Origin: an uncultured Mucilaginibacter sp.
GTDB lineage: Bacteria; Bacteroidota; Bacteroidia; Sphingobacteriales; Sphingobacteriaceae
DNA: 64,000 nt
NCBI RefSeq assembly: GCF_913773635.1
Contig: NZ_CAJYGQ010000010.1
Coordinates: 62,001-126,000 of the forward strand
Reading direction: 5' to 3'
Part shown: piece after piece, positions 44,423 through 53,546 of the stretch
How positions within the stretch are numbered: the stretch's first letter is position 1
Layout: each line of letters starts with the position of its first letter
Translations under genes and position numbers: made by a program
The notes under the pieces: model-generated
The model's input: the letters and a program-made list of their open reading frames with translations, nothing else
Told to the model about the DNA's origin: nothing
The model's database searches: none

Positions 44423-47400
44423 TTAAATTGCCGGATGAACGGAAGTTTGCTTTTTGGAGAAACGGCTTTTTAACTTCTCAATAATGAGATACATAGCCGG
44501 CACTACAAATAACGTTAAAATCATGGAACTTGTTAAGCCGCCAATAATTACCCAAGCCATGCCATTTTTTACTTCCGAGCCGGCACCACTTGCAATGGCT
44601 ATAGGTAACATACCTAATATCATGGCCAAGGTGGTCATTAAAATAGGGCGCAGGCGTTCTTTACCTGCTTCAATCAGGGCATCAACCACGCTACGGCCTT
44701 CAGCTTTTAGCTGATTGGTAAAGTCAACAATGAGGATGGCATTTTTTGAAACTAAGCCCAGGAGCATAATTACGCCAATAATTGAAAATATGTTAAGCGT
44801 TTCCATTGACAATGCCAAAGCAAGCAATGCCCCGATAAGTGCAACCGGGATAGAGAAAAGAACTACAAACGGATATATGACACTTTCATACAAAGCCACC
44901 ATAATGAGATAAACCAGTAGTATGGCAATAATCAGTGCTAACGCTAAGCTGCCAAAAGCATCAGCCTGGTTTTTTACGTCGCCCAGGTATTCAACAGTTA
45001 TGCCTTCGGGTATTTTTATCTTTACGGCTTTCGCTTTAATATCGTTGGCCACGGTACCGGTAGGCCTGCCGGCCACGTTGGAATTTACTGTTATCGAACC
45101 CATCCTGTCGCTGCGTTGCAATACGCTTTCACCCAACCCTTCTTTAACTTCGGCAAACTGGCTTAGTACAAAGCTTTTGCCATCACTGTTTACAAAATTT
45201 AGATTGCGCACATCATTAATATTGGAACGATTGTATCGGTCAAGTCCAATCAAAATATCGTACTCATTGCCCGATTGTTTAAACTTACTTTGATCATTGC
45301 CGCTAAAGGCATTTTGCAAGGCTGCACCAACCTGACCCGCATTTATGCCAAGCAACGTCATTTTCTCGCGGTTGAGCTTCACCTCAACCTGCGGCTTGCG
45401 GTCTTTTACTGAAAGTTGCACAAACTGCGTTCCGGGTACGGTTGAAACCAGCTGCATGTATTGCTCGGCCACCGAGCGTACTGCATCTAAGTCAACACCT
45501 TTTATAGCAATTTGGATAGGTGCCTGGCTGGCATTACCAGTTATTGACGTTGGAGAGGCCGTGATTTTGGCGCCAGGTATGGCCTCGCTTAATTCACGTT
45601 GCATCATAATGCCAAATTCTTCAGAGGTGATGCTACGCTCTTTAGCGTCTTTAAGACTCACAGTAAGTTCAGCCCGGTTAGCGTTATTACCTGCTCCAAC
45701 CACGCCTCCGCTCACAAAGCCAATGCTCGAAAATACCTTATCAACTTCAGGGCGGGCCATTATCTTCTTTTCTACCTGCTGCGTTAGCATATTGGTTTGG
45801 TATATTGATGCCGCTGGCTCAAGCTCGAGATTGATAAGTAGTTCGCCCTGATCTCCAGCCGGAATAAATGATGCACCGATAAAGCCTTTGGCAACCAGCA
45901 TTAATGAGCCAATGATAAGTACAATAACGCCAAACAGTAACCAGCGTTTTTTGTGTAGCGCTGTTGCCAGCATTTTCCCGTAATGTTCTTTAATTACGTC
46001 AATAATATGTTCAAAGCCTAAATTTATTCTACCCCATAGTGTGTCTTTGCTCAAATGCTCTACGCGGCCAAAACGGCTGGCTAACATAGGCGTAATAGTA
46101 AATGATACGAACAAGCTCATCAAAGTAGAAAATACTACCACCAGTGAGAACTCGCGTAAAATGGCACCAATAATGCCGCCCGATAAGGCAAGCGGAAGGA
46201 ACACTACAACATCCACCAGGGTAATAGCCATAGCAGTGAAACCAATTTCGCTCCGGCCTTCAATGGCAGCAGTACGGCGGTCCGAACCCATTTCGAGGTG
46301 ACGATATATGTTTTCGAGCACTACAATTGAATCATCAACCAAAATACCTACAACTAACGACATCGCCATCAGCGTCATCAAGTTGAGCGAGAAGCCCATG
46401 AGCATCATTGCAATAAAAGTTGGTATGATAGAAGAGGGCAGGGCCACCATAACAAACATAGAGCTACGGAAGCTATGCAGGAAAGCTAACATAACCACAC
46501 CAACTATTATCACAGCCAGCACAAGGTCTTCCATTACGGCATCGGCCGAGCGCAACGTATAAGTAGATTGATCACTTGATACGGTAAATTTTAAATTTTG
46601 GCTTTTATACTGCTGCTCAATGCGGGCAAAGCTTTCTTTTATGCCTTTACTTACGTTTACGGCGTTGGCGTCGGTTTGCTTAATAACCTGTATACCAATT
46701 GATGGTATACCGTTAATGTGGTTAATGGCTGTTTCTTTAGCAGTGGCATCAACTACCTCGGCAATGTCGCGCAGGTATACGCTGCCGCTTCCGGGACGTT
46801 GCTGCACAATTAAATTACGTATCTGATCTACCGACGCAACGTTAGCATCATATTGTATAGAAACCTGCTGCTCGCGTGTTTCAATGCTGCCCGCGGGGAA
46901 TGACTGGTTTGCGTTTCTAACCGCCTCAGTTACCTGGGTAATGCTCAACCCATAAGCCTTAAGTTTACTTTGATCAATATTTACCTGTATTTCGCGTTCA
47001 TCGCCGCCAATAATGTTTACCTGGCCTACACCACTTACGTTTTGTAATATTGGCCGTAATTGCAGGTCAACCATATCATATAAAGCCTTAGGCGCAAGGT
47101 TTGAGGTAACACCGGCTCTTATAACAGGAACCTCTTCTAAATTGATTTTATTAACCACCGGGCGGTCAATATCATCCGGCAAATCATTTTGAGCCTGATC
47201 GGCCTTGCGCTGTATATCGCGTTCGGCTTTGTCAATATCAACGCCGCTTTTAAGTTGCACCACAACCTGTGATACACCTTCTTGCGAAGTAGAGCTTAAC
47301 TTATCCAAGCCTTCAACAGATGCAAAGGCATCTTCCAGTTTTTTAGTAACCGATGTTTCCACTTCGGCTGCCGAAGCACCGGGGTACACAGTACTTACCG

Positions 47401-47536
47401 ATACCGTTGGAACCTCAATAGTAGGAAGGAGTTTATAATTGAGTTTGGTATAACTAAGTGCACCAAACAGTATAAGCACCGTAAATATAACAATGATCAG
47501 TAATGGCCGTTTAACGGCTACTTCAGCAATAGACAT
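44423..47536 (-). CDS. RND efflux transporter permease (HAE-1 family)
   Basis: 1037 residues, twelve membrane helices, AcrB/MexB-like. It starts MSIAEVAVKRPLLIIVIFTVLILFGALSY, and has the porter-domain sentences LPTIEVPTVSVSTVYPGASAAEVE and FPAGSIETREQQVSI. The proton-relay aspartates are in VVGILVDDSIVVLENIYRH (about 400), and the second half has VSKNAILIVDFTNQL and RLRPILMTTLAMILGMLPIAIASGAGSE. Inner-membrane pump of a tripartite system that exports drugs or lipophilic compounds. Last in the order OMF, adaptor, small ORF, RND. A LytS/LytTR system upstream is the likely controller. Confidence 0.97.
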   Translation of the reverse strand: MSIAEVAVKRPLLIIVIFTVLILFGALSYTKLNYKLLPTIEVPTVSVSTVYPGASAAEVETSVTKKLEDAFASVEGLDKLSSTSQEGVSQVVVQLKSGVDIDKAERDIQRKADQAQNDLPDDIDRPVVNKINLEEVPVIRAGVTSNLAPKALYDMVDLQLRPILQNVSGVGQVNIIGGDEREIQVNIDQSKLKAYGLSITQVTEAVRNANQSFPAGSIETREQQVSIQYDANVASVDQIRNLIVQQRPGSGSVYLRDIAEVVDATAKETAINHINGIPSIGIQVIKQTDANAVNVSKGIKESFARIEQQYKSQNLKFTVSSDQSTYTLRSADAVMEDLVLAVIIVGVVMLAFLHSFRSSMFVMVALPSSIIPTFIAMMLMGFSLNLMTLMAMSLVVGILVDDSIVVLENIYRHLEMGSDRRTAAIEGRSEIGFTAMAITLVDVVVFLPLALSGGIIGAILREFSLVVVFSTLMSLFVSFTITPMLASRFGRVEHLSKDTLWGRINLGFEHIIDVIKEHYGKMLATALHKKRWLLFGVIVLIIGSLMLVAKGFIGASFIPAGDQGELLINLELEPAASIYQTNMLTQQVEKKIMARPEVDKVFSSIGFVSGGVVGAGNNANRAELTVSLKDAKERSITSEEFGIMMQRELSEAIPGAKITASPTSITGNASQAPIQIAIKGVDLDAVRSVAEQYMQLVSTVPGTQFVQLSVKDRKPQVEVKLNREKMTLLGINAGQVGAALQNAFSGNDQSKFKQSGNEYDILIGLDRYNRSNINDVRNLNFVNSDGKSFVLSQFAEVKEGLGESVLQRSDRMGSITVNSNVAGRPTGTVANDIKAKAVKIKIPEGITVEYLGDVKNQADAFGSLALALIIAILLVYLIMVALYESVIYPFVVLFSIPVALIGALLALALSMETLNIFSIIGVIMLLGLVSKNAILIVDFTNQLKAEGRSVVDALIEAGKERLRPILMTTLAMILGMLPIAIASGAGSEVKNGMAWVIIGGLTSSMILTLFVVPAMYLIIEKLKSRFSKKQTSVHPAI

Positions 47537-47667
47537 GGTTGCGTATTTTTATTTGTAAGCACGGCATGTGTTACTTTAACTTTAAAACCTGCCTGAACTA
47601 AAAGTATCAGTACAATCACGAACACAATCATAGCGTTTAGCCGGTTTTGTTGCATGCTGCCGTGCAT
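47518..47667 (-). CDS. Candidate 49-residue single-helix membrane protein in the efflux operon
   Basis: An ORF of 49 codons lies between the adaptor stop and the RND start, 20 nt after the adaptor stop and overlapping the first six codons of RND in another frame. It begins MHGSMQQNRL and contains one strongly hydrophobic stretch (about residues 10-29) flanked by Asn/Arg and Lys residues, then a short hydrophilic tail. Alternative ATG starts at residues 5 and 13 retain or shorten the flank. Size, topology and position recall small RND-partner proteins such as AcrZ, but there is no sequence evidence of homology and it could be a chance ORF. Confidence 0.4.
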   Translation of the reverse strand: MHGSMQQNRLNAMIVFVIVLILLVQAGFKVKVTHAVLTNKNTQPCLLLK

Positions 47668-47687
47668 TAGTGTAATTTTAATTAAGC

Positions 47688-48746
47688 TTACTTAGATACA
47701 CTTACCTGGGTGCCATCTTTCAAATTAATTTGGCCGGAGGTTACCACCTGCTCGCCGGCGCTGAGGCCTGAGGTTACCTGTACCATAGTGCCCATTTCGG
47801 CACCGGTTTGAATAGTTCTGCGTTTGACTATGCCATTTTGTATGACGTAAACGGCAGCATCTTTTATACTCTCGGTAAGTGCCTCGCGCGGAATCACCAG
47901 CACCTGCTGACGAGTTTTCTTACTAAAATCAGCATATACAAAGGTGCCCGAACGCAAGATGGAACGCTGTGTGTTATCAACCAGTATTTCTACCAAGTAA
48001 TTATGCGTAGCATCGGCCTGTGGACTAATAAAGCTTATATTACCGCCAAACACCTTACCCGGATATACCTCAGTTGTAATTTTTACTTTTTGCCCCTGCT
48101 CAACTTTGTAAACCTCAGCCTCGGTCAAGTAAACTTGTACTTTAGCTCTTGACAAATCAACAATGGTAGCTACCTCGCTACCCGCATTTACAAAAACACC
48201 TTGTTCAACGGGTTTTGATGAAATTATTCCGCTTGTGGGTGCCTTAATGGCGGCATCAGCCAGGTTTTTACGGCTTAGGTTAACCTGCGTTACGGCATCC
48301 ATATAGTTTTGGCGTATATCATTCACCTTTTCTTGAGTGGCTGCTTTGCCTTGCAGTAGTTCTTTATAGGTATTTAAGTCGTTGCGCAATTTGGCGGCAT
48401 TGCTTTCGGCTTTTTGCAGGTCCAGCCGGGCACTTTGATTATCAGTAACGGCCAATACCTGGCCTTTGCTTACACGGTCGCCCAGTTCAAAACGCACCTG
48501 TAGTAAATTGCCTCCGGTTACAGCAAGTGCTTTAGCCTCTTTAAATGGTGCAAGGCTACCGGTTTTCATAATATTTATTTCCTGTAACTGCTCTTTGGCA
48601 GTGGCTGCTTTAACCGGTATGCGTACATTGGTAACCTGTACAGGCTTATTCTTCTCGTCAAGTTTTTTTTTGTTAGATGCCAGTTTGTAAACTATTAAGG
48701 CAACAATGGCAATACCAACAAGGGTAATAATGTATTTAGTTTTCAT
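47688..48746 (-). CDS. RND efflux periplasmic adaptor (membrane fusion protein)
   Basis: 352 residues. N-terminal membrane anchor (about 5-23, YIITLVGIAIVALIVYKLA) and the adaptor order: beta-barrel/lipoyl half motif (ALAVTGGNLLQVRFELGDRVSKGQVLAVTD), alpha-helical hairpin (about 105-150, KAESNAAKLRNDLNTYKELLQGKAATQEKVNDIRQNY), second lipoyl half (IKAPTSGIISSKPVEQGVFVNAGSEVATIVD) and beta-barrel (VKITTEVYPGKVFGGNISFISPQADATHNYLVEI). It links the RND pump and the TolC-like channel. 8 nt separate it from the OMF gene. Confidence 0.96.
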   Translation of the reverse strand: MKTKYIITLVGIAIVALIVYKLASNKKKLDEKNKPVQVTNVRIPVKAATAKEQLQEINIMKTGSLAPFKEAKALAVTGGNLLQVRFELGDRVSKGQVLAVTDNQSARLDLQKAESNAAKLRNDLNTYKELLQGKAATQEKVNDIRQNYMDAVTQVNLSRKNLADAAIKAPTSGIISSKPVEQGVFVNAGSEVATIVDLSRAKVQVYLTEAEVYKVEQGQKVKITTEVYPGKVFGGNISFISPQADATHNYLVEILVDNTQRSILRSGTFVYADFSKKTRQQVLVIPREALTESIKDAAVYVIQNGIVKRRTIQTGAEMGTMVQVTSGLSAGEQVVTSGQINLKDGTQVSVSK

Positions 48747-48754
48747 TTGCTGAG

Positions 48755-50083
48755 TTATAGGGCAGAGTAAAAGGTTTTTAAGGTGCCGCCTGCTTTTTCA
48801 AGCTCTACTTTGGCAAGGTAAAATTGATATAGTGAGTTGAGATAATTGTTTTGAGCCTCTTTGAGTGAGTTTTGGGCATTTAGCCAGTCGGTGAGGTCAG
48901 TAGTACCCTTTTGGAACTGCAAATCTGTTGTGCTGAATACGGAACGAGCCAATTCAATATTGCGTTTGTTATTATCAACATTGGTTTGTTCTTTCAGCAT
49001 TTTGGTACGGGCATTTTCGTATTGTAGCTGATATTTGCCTTCGTCGAGCTTAAGATTTTCCTGAGCGTTGAGCCGTTTAAATTTGGCCTGGTTGTACTGA
49101 GCACTGCGTTTAAAGAAATCAAAAATGGGAAAGCTCAGCTTTAGTCCAACTGCTGAATACGGAGTCATGGATGAAAACGATTGACTAAGGTTATCTCCAA
49201 ATCCAATTGTACCATACCGGGCATAAGCAGTTAGCTTCGGTAATCCGCCGGCTTTTATACGGCTTTCATCTATTTCCAACAATTTGGCGTTAATTTCAGA
49301 TATGCGATAGTCTGTACGGTTGTTTAAGGCGAACTGTGAAATATTTGCGGCCAAAGGTGCGGGTGTCTTATCAGCACTCATGCTTTCAACGGTAAGCACA
49401 TCAGTAATAGGGTATCCCATTTCATACTTTAGCTGGTTTTCGGAAAGAGTAAGGTTACTCTCGGCCACCCGCATTTGTGATTCTGCGTTGTTCAAATCAA
49501 CTGTCACTTTATCGAGGTCTTTTTGCAGGGCAACTCCCTTTTTTACTTTAAGCGCCGATATGTCTATCTGTTTCTGATAAGTCTCCCGGTTTATTTTGAG
49601 CAAAGCGAGTTGTTCACGGTAAACCATAATTTGATAATAGGCCGTACTGATGTTGTAGATAATGGCTTCATCATTTTGCTGTTGACTGAGTCCTGCCTGT
49701 TCAACGTTATACTTGTTTGCCTTCAAACCGTTAATCAGTGATTGATCATACAGCGTTTGATCGAGCTGTGCAACACCATTTGTGTTGAACTTTTTGGTAA
49801 ACGCAACCCTAATATCATCCGGACCGAAAATACCGCCGGGAATTACTGTTTGCTGTACTTTTAAATTGTCATCAACCGTTCCGTTAAGGCTTATTTTAGG
49901 TAAATAATCTGCCAGTGCTTCTTTAGCCTGAGCATCAGCAATGCGTTTTTGATTAGCATATACCGCATTGCTGCGATGATTTTTTAAACCATATTCAATG
50001 CACGTTTTCAGATTCCAGGTTTGCTGGGCCATGAGTTTTAGCGGCATTAAAAAAATAATAGCTATTATTAATTTCCTGTTCAT
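48755..50083 (-). CDS. TolC-family outer membrane efflux channel
   Basis: 442 residues with signal peptide (ending LMAQ). Two repeats of the outer-membrane efflux protein fold, rich in long coiled-coil helices (AEALADYLPKISLNGT, EQLALLKINRETYQKQIDISALKVKKGVALQKDLDKV, RSVFSTTDLQFQKGTTDLTDWLNAQNSLKEAQNNYLNSLYQFYLAKVELEKA). It forms the exit duct of the tripartite pump. First gene of the efflux operon. A -7 box (CAAAACTA complement, 50112-50119) and a LytTR-type double site lie directly upstream. Confidence 0.95.
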   Translation of the reverse strand: MNRKLIIAIIFLMPLKLMAQQTWNLKTCIEYGLKNHRSNAVYANQKRIADAQAKEALADYLPKISLNGTVDDNLKVQQTVIPGGIFGPDDIRVAFTKKFNTNGVAQLDQTLYDQSLINGLKANKYNVEQAGLSQQQNDEAIIYNISTAYYQIMVYREQLALLKINRETYQKQIDISALKVKKGVALQKDLDKVTVDLNNAESQMRVAESNLTLSENQLKYEMGYPITDVLTVESMSADKTPAPLAANISQFALNNRTDYRISEINAKLLEIDESRIKAGGLPKLTAYARYGTIGFGDNLSQSFSSMTPYSAVGLKLSFPIFDFFKRSAQYNQAKFKRLNAQENLKLDEGKYQLQYENARTKMLKEQTNVDNNKRNIELARSVFSTTDLQFQKGTTDLTDWLNAQNSLKEAQNNYLNSLYQFYLAKVELEKAGGTLKTFYSAL

Positions 50084-50111
50084 AACACAACGGCTGTTAA
50101 AACCGATGATA

Positions 50112-50119
50112 CAAAACTA
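50112..50119 (-). promoter_or_regulatory. -7 element of the efflux operon
   Basis: TAGTTTTG on the minus strand, 29 nt before the OMF start, fits TAnnTTTG. No TTTG at the -33 position, as expected for an activator-dependent promoter. Confidence 0.5.
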
Positions 50120-50175
50120 TAATGCTCGCGTTTGCTTTTAGTTATTAAGTGCCTGAACCGTGCAAAATTGATAGC

Positions 50176-50205
50176 GAAATGTACCAATGCCAAGCTGAAA
50201 TGTCA
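50176..50205 (-). promoter_or_regulatory. LytTR-type double site upstream of the efflux operon
   Basis: On the minus strand TGACATTTC (50205-50197), a 12-nt spacer and GTACATTTC (50184-50176). Two 9-bp direct repeats with 12-nt spacing is the known layout of LytTR-domain binding sites, and the same 9-mer recurs before the kinase gene. Confidence 0.6.
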
Positions 50206-50243
50206 CGCATGTTTTACAGCAATGGCTGTGTTTAAAGCCAAGT

Positions 50244-50993
50244 TTATTGCTCAATCCAGCGCAAAAAATCGTTGGCTTTAAGGCGGCTTACAATAATGGT
50301 TTCGGGCGTTGGGCAGGCGGTATGAACAACCAGCCTGCGGTTAAAGTAATGCTCAATGTTTTGTACCGTGTCACGGTTAATGATGAATTGACGGTTAGCT
50401 CTGAAAAAGTGCTGTGGGTTAAGCATGTTTTCGAGCTGCTCTATCGTATATTGAACGGTATACTGTTGCTTGTTGCCCATGTGTAGGCTCACTAACCCGT
50501 TAGCTGCATACACCAGGCATATATCAGTAACCTTTACCGGAATAATCTTTTCACGGTAATTTACCAATAGCGATTGTTTATACTGCCGGGTAAGTTGGCT
50601 TATGGCTTTTTCTAAATTATTCGCCGTACTGTAATGTCCCTTTATACGATCATATTTTTGCAGACTTTTTTCAACACGTTCTTCTTCTATGGGCTTAAGG
50701 AGGTAATCAATACTGTTTGACTCAAAAGCATCAATTGCATATTCATCAAACGCAGTACAAAAAATAACGGGCGAATTAATTTGTACCTCTTTAAATATTT
50801 CAAAGCTTAGGCCGTCACCCAGTTGAATGTCAGAAAAAATGAGCTCGGGTGCCGGATTGTTTTGTAGCCAGGCAGTTGCAGTACTAACTGATGGTAGTAT
50901 GGCCAGCACGTTGATCGAATTATCAAGACTTACTAAGGTGGCCTTTAAATCGTTTGCGGTACGGGGTTCGTCTTCAATAATGATCACGTTCAT
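50244..50993 (-). CDS. LytTR-family response regulator
   Basis: 249 residues. Receiver domain (1-120) with acidic pocket E7/D8, phospho-acceptor D55 in IFSDIQLGDG and K in YLLKPIEEERV. The LytTR DNA-binding domain (about 145-249) shows EKIIPVKVTDICLVYAANGLVSLHM, LENMLNPQHFFRANRQFIINRDTVQNIEHYFNRRLVV and SRLKANDFLRWIEQ. It is activated by the sensor kinase whose gene overlaps its start (50974-52002) and is predicted to bind the 9-bp repeats before both the kinase and the efflux operon. Confidence 0.95.
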   Translation of the reverse strand: MNVIIIEDEPRTANDLKATLVSLDNSINVLAILPSVSTATAWLQNNPAPELIFSDIQLGDGLSFEIFKEVQINSPVIFCTAFDEYAIDAFESNSIDYLLKPIEEERVEKSLQKYDRIKGHYSTANNLEKAISQLTRQYKQSLLVNYREKIIPVKVTDICLVYAANGLVSLHMGNKQQYTVQYTIEQLENMLNPQHFFRANRQFIINRDTVQNIEHYFNRRLVVHTACPTPETIIVSRLKANDFLRWIEQ

Positions 50994-52002
50994 GGGCTAC
51001 AAGCGGTAGAGTTACAGTAAATACTTCGTTGCTTTTTTCTACTTTAATCTCTTTGTTAAATAAAAGCCTGAAACGGTCATTTATGTTTTGCAAGCCAAGT
51101 CCTGTACTTTCAACCGGAACTTTCTTAGGGCGATAGTTATTACTCACAACCAATTGTAGTTCGTTGTTTACTTCTATATTTAGCGTCAAAGGCTTATCGG
51201 GCGATAGTGCGTTGTGCTTAATTGCATTTTCAACCAGCAATTGCAATGACAAGGGGGGGATTTGATAGTTTAAATACTGCTCTGGTACGTTAATGTGAAT
51301 ATTAAGCGCGCTCTCAAACCGCTGATGAAGAATGTATAAATAGGAGCGTATAAAGGCCAGTTCTTCAGAAAGGCGTGATACCTGCCTGTCATTAAAGTTA
51401 AGCAGGTAGCGGTACACATGCGCCAATTGCACAACAAAGTTCTTAGTGTCGGCATCAGTAGCAATGGTTTTTAAAGTGCTAAGCGAATTAAACAAAAAGT
51501 GCGGACTGATTTGCTGTTGCAGTGAAATTAGTTGCGCCCTAAGATGCGCCTGCTTAAACTGTTCATTTTCAAGCTTGGTTTGCTGCAACTTGTCATTAGT
51601 ATCAAGGTTGTTGTAAGAAATGTAGCATGCCATACTTAGAAAGAATGAACCTATCAGTCTGCGTACCAAATCAACGTAACCGTAACCCAAATGATTTTCG
51701 GGGAAAAAATAGCGTTCAGGGATGAAAAATGTTAATGTTGAGCCTACAACAAATGATGCTATTATACCACAAACTATACTAATGATGGATATTGCATAAG
51801 TTGTATATCCGGCAAACGTTCTTTGTTTAAAATAACCCTGAATAAACCAGCAACTTAGTATTGAAGTTGAAATGGAAAGCAGGTGTACAAAGTATTGGAT
51901 CCAGTTGTGGGTAGAAAACAAACCAGGCCGCATAAGCAAGGTGCCTATGGCCAGTATGCCTATCATGGTGAAACACCACTTTAAATGGTATGCACGAAAC
52001 AT
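50974..52002 (-). CDS. LytS-like sensor histidine kinase (His_kinase family)
   Basis: About 343 residues from the ATG at 52002; the longer frame would code through the regulatory repeats and gives an implausible Cys-rich N-terminus. Four predicted membrane helices (about 10-30, 36-56, 65-90, 110-130), a coiled linker (KLQQTKLENEQFKQAHLRAQL), the phospho-acceptor box QISPHFLFNSLSTL, and an ATPase domain with LVENAIKHN and STGLGLQNINDRF. It senses an unknown membrane or envelope signal. Overlaps the response regulator by 20 nt, indicating translational coupling. Confidence 0.93.
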   Translation of the reverse strand: MFRAYHLKWCFTMIGILAIGTLLMRPGLFSTHNWIQYFVHLLSISTSILSCWFIQGYFKQRTFAGYTTYAISIISIVCGIIASFVVGSTLTFFIPERYFFPENHLGYGYVDLVRRLIGSFFLSMACYISYNNLDTNDKLQQTKLENEQFKQAHLRAQLISLQQQISPHFLFNSLSTLKTIATDADTKNFVVQLAHVYRYLLNFNDRQVSRLSEELAFIRSYLYILHQRFESALNIHINVPEQYLNYQIPPLSLQLLVENAIKHNALSPDKPLTLNIEVNNELQLVVSNNYRPKKVPVESTGLGLQNINDRFRLLFNKEIKVEKSNEVFTVTLPLVAHERDHY

Positions 52003-52049
52003 ATATATAAAGATAAGCAGATTACAACTGCACCGGCAATTATTTGAGC

Positions 52050-52079
52050 CACATGTACAATAATCAAGTTGAAATGTAC
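52050..52079 (-). promoter_or_regulatory. LytTR-type double site upstream of the kinase gene
   Basis: On the minus strand GTACATTTC (52079-52071), 12-nt spacer, GTACATGTG (52058-52050). Same 9-mer and spacing as the site before the efflux operon, 48 nt upstream of the kinase start. Confidence 0.6.
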
Positions 52080-52116
52080 ACAACCTACTTTAGGGCCTCT
52101 GAAAAAAAGGCGCCGG

Positions 52117-53226
52117 TTAACGCTGTTTAGTATGGCTTGCTACTGAAACCTGCTCAATTACAAGTTTGATTTTTGAGTCAAGTTCTTCCACAGTTTGTTC
52201 AAGATATGTAAACTCCGATTCGGAATTTTCAAACTTATTTTCTTTTATTAAGCTCATCAAACCTAATATGGTAGCTACAGGTCGGCGTAGTTCATGGGCT
52301 TGTAAAAAAGCTATGTGTTCGAGTGACTTGTGCTGCTCATGTACAATGTGTTCTTGCTTAACCCGTCTATTTACATCTGTGGTATTTATGGCTACGCCAA
52401 TCACTTTTCCATCGGTATCAAAAGCCGGTTCAAATTTAACGATACGCCAGGCTTCTTCACCTTCGGTGCCTAAATTACGTTCGTCATAAATAGCAGTTCC
52501 TTTTAAAGCATGTAAATAATCCTGGTAAAACCTGCTTAAATTTGCCGGGTGCACATAATCGGCCATTGAAGCTCCTCTGGTTAAATTTTTACCGTAAGCT
52601 GCAAGTACATGACTTTCCCACGCACGATTAAAGGCAAGCACTTGAAAATTTAGCCCCAAAAGCAAATGATGATCTATTGTGCTTTCAAAAAAGGCCCTTA
52701 ATTCAATTTCAGATTGTTTGGCAATAATATATTGCGATCGTAATATTTGTAAGCTCATGTCAAATTCAAGTAATTGAATTACTTGTTTGGCCAGTGCTAT
52801 GAGCATTTGCTTCTGTAGTTCAGATAGCTTATTCATTGCCGTATCAATAACACACAAACTGCCCAAACTCATACCATCTTGTGTTGTCAACGGTGCACCT
52901 GCGTAATAACGGATATCGGGCTTACCTATTACTAAAGGGTTGCGGTTAAACCTTTCATCCGTAAGCGCATTTTGAACCTCAAAAAATGATTCTGAACTTA
53001 CAACGTGATCACAAAATGCGTCAACACGTTTGGTGTTGTCTAATTGGATGCCGGTTTTAAACATAACGTTCTGTGTGTCGGCATCTAAAAATGTTATAAG
53101 TGCTGCGTTAGTGCCACAAACTTTGGCAGCCAATTCAACAATTTCCTGCAATTCCGTTTCCTTGCTAATTTCAAGTTTTAAAAAGCGGTTAACTGCCTTA
53201 ATCCTCTCCAATTCCCTTAAAGGCAT
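52117..53226 (-). CDS. GAF-PAS-HisKA sensor protein lacking an ATPase domain
   Basis: About 369 residues from the ATG at 53226 (MPLRELERIKAVNRFLKLEISKE, typical of GAF sensor starts); the longer ORF adds 28 odd residues. A GAF domain (about 15-155, ending GAPLTTQDGMSLGSLCVIDTAMNKLSELQ), a PAS domain (about 175-290) and a dimerisation/phospho-acceptor helix with LQAHELRRPVATILGLMSLIKENKF. The protein stops about 65 residues after that histidine box without any HATPase domain. It is divergent from a single-domain response regulator. It may need an external kinase or act as a signalling adaptor. Confidence 0.85.
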   Translation of the reverse strand: MPLRELERIKAVNRFLKLEISKETELQEIVELAAKVCGTNAALITFLDADTQNVMFKTGIQLDNTKRVDAFCDHVVSSESFFEVQNALTDERFNRNPLVIGKPDIRYYAGAPLTTQDGMSLGSLCVIDTAMNKLSELQKQMLIALAKQVIQLLEFDMSLQILRSQYIIAKQSEIELRAFFESTIDHHLLLGLNFQVLAFNRAWESHVLAAYGKNLTRGASMADYVHPANLSRFYQDYLHALKGTAIYDERNLGTEGEEAWRIVKFEPAFDTDGKVIGVAINTTDVNRRVKQEHIVHEQHKSLEHIAFLQAHELRRPVATILGLMSLIKENKFENSESEFTYLEQTVEELDSKIKLVIEQVSVASHTKQR

Positions 53227-53546
53227 CTTAATAATATTATGATTATAACTTACGAAAAAGTAATCCGGAAGGTTGCAGTAGCATACTAATAATACTACAC
53301 TTTTTTTCAAGATTGCACACTATCGTATAAACCTATGTGATATTTTGCTTTAACTTTATTGAAAGTGTTTCGTGATTTTAAGTCACTTTTAAGGTCTATA
53401 ATTATTAGGTTAAAACTATTTAATTGTATTTTCATTTGAGTTAATAAAATATGGTAAGAAAATTGTACAGAGACTTCTCGAATCTTTTTAAGATAGAACA
53501 GATAATCTTAAGTTTTTAAAAACATTGCTTCTAGTGAATTACCTAT
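53227..53546. other. Divergent intergenic region, no gene seen
   Basis: 320 bp of AT-rich sequence between the GAF-PAS sensor and the response regulator. Presumably holds both promoters; I found no clear consensus box or long repeat. Confidence 0.4.

Noticed and set aside
45345..45851. 168-codon plus-strand ORF inside the RND gene
   Set aside because: Antisense of a conserved RND transporter; Ser/Thr/Pro-rich low-complexity shadow.
52003..52083. 27-codon N-terminal extension of the LytS-like kinase
   Set aside because: Cys-rich, unlike the family, and the DNA carries the LytTR-type repeats, so ATG 52002 is preferred.
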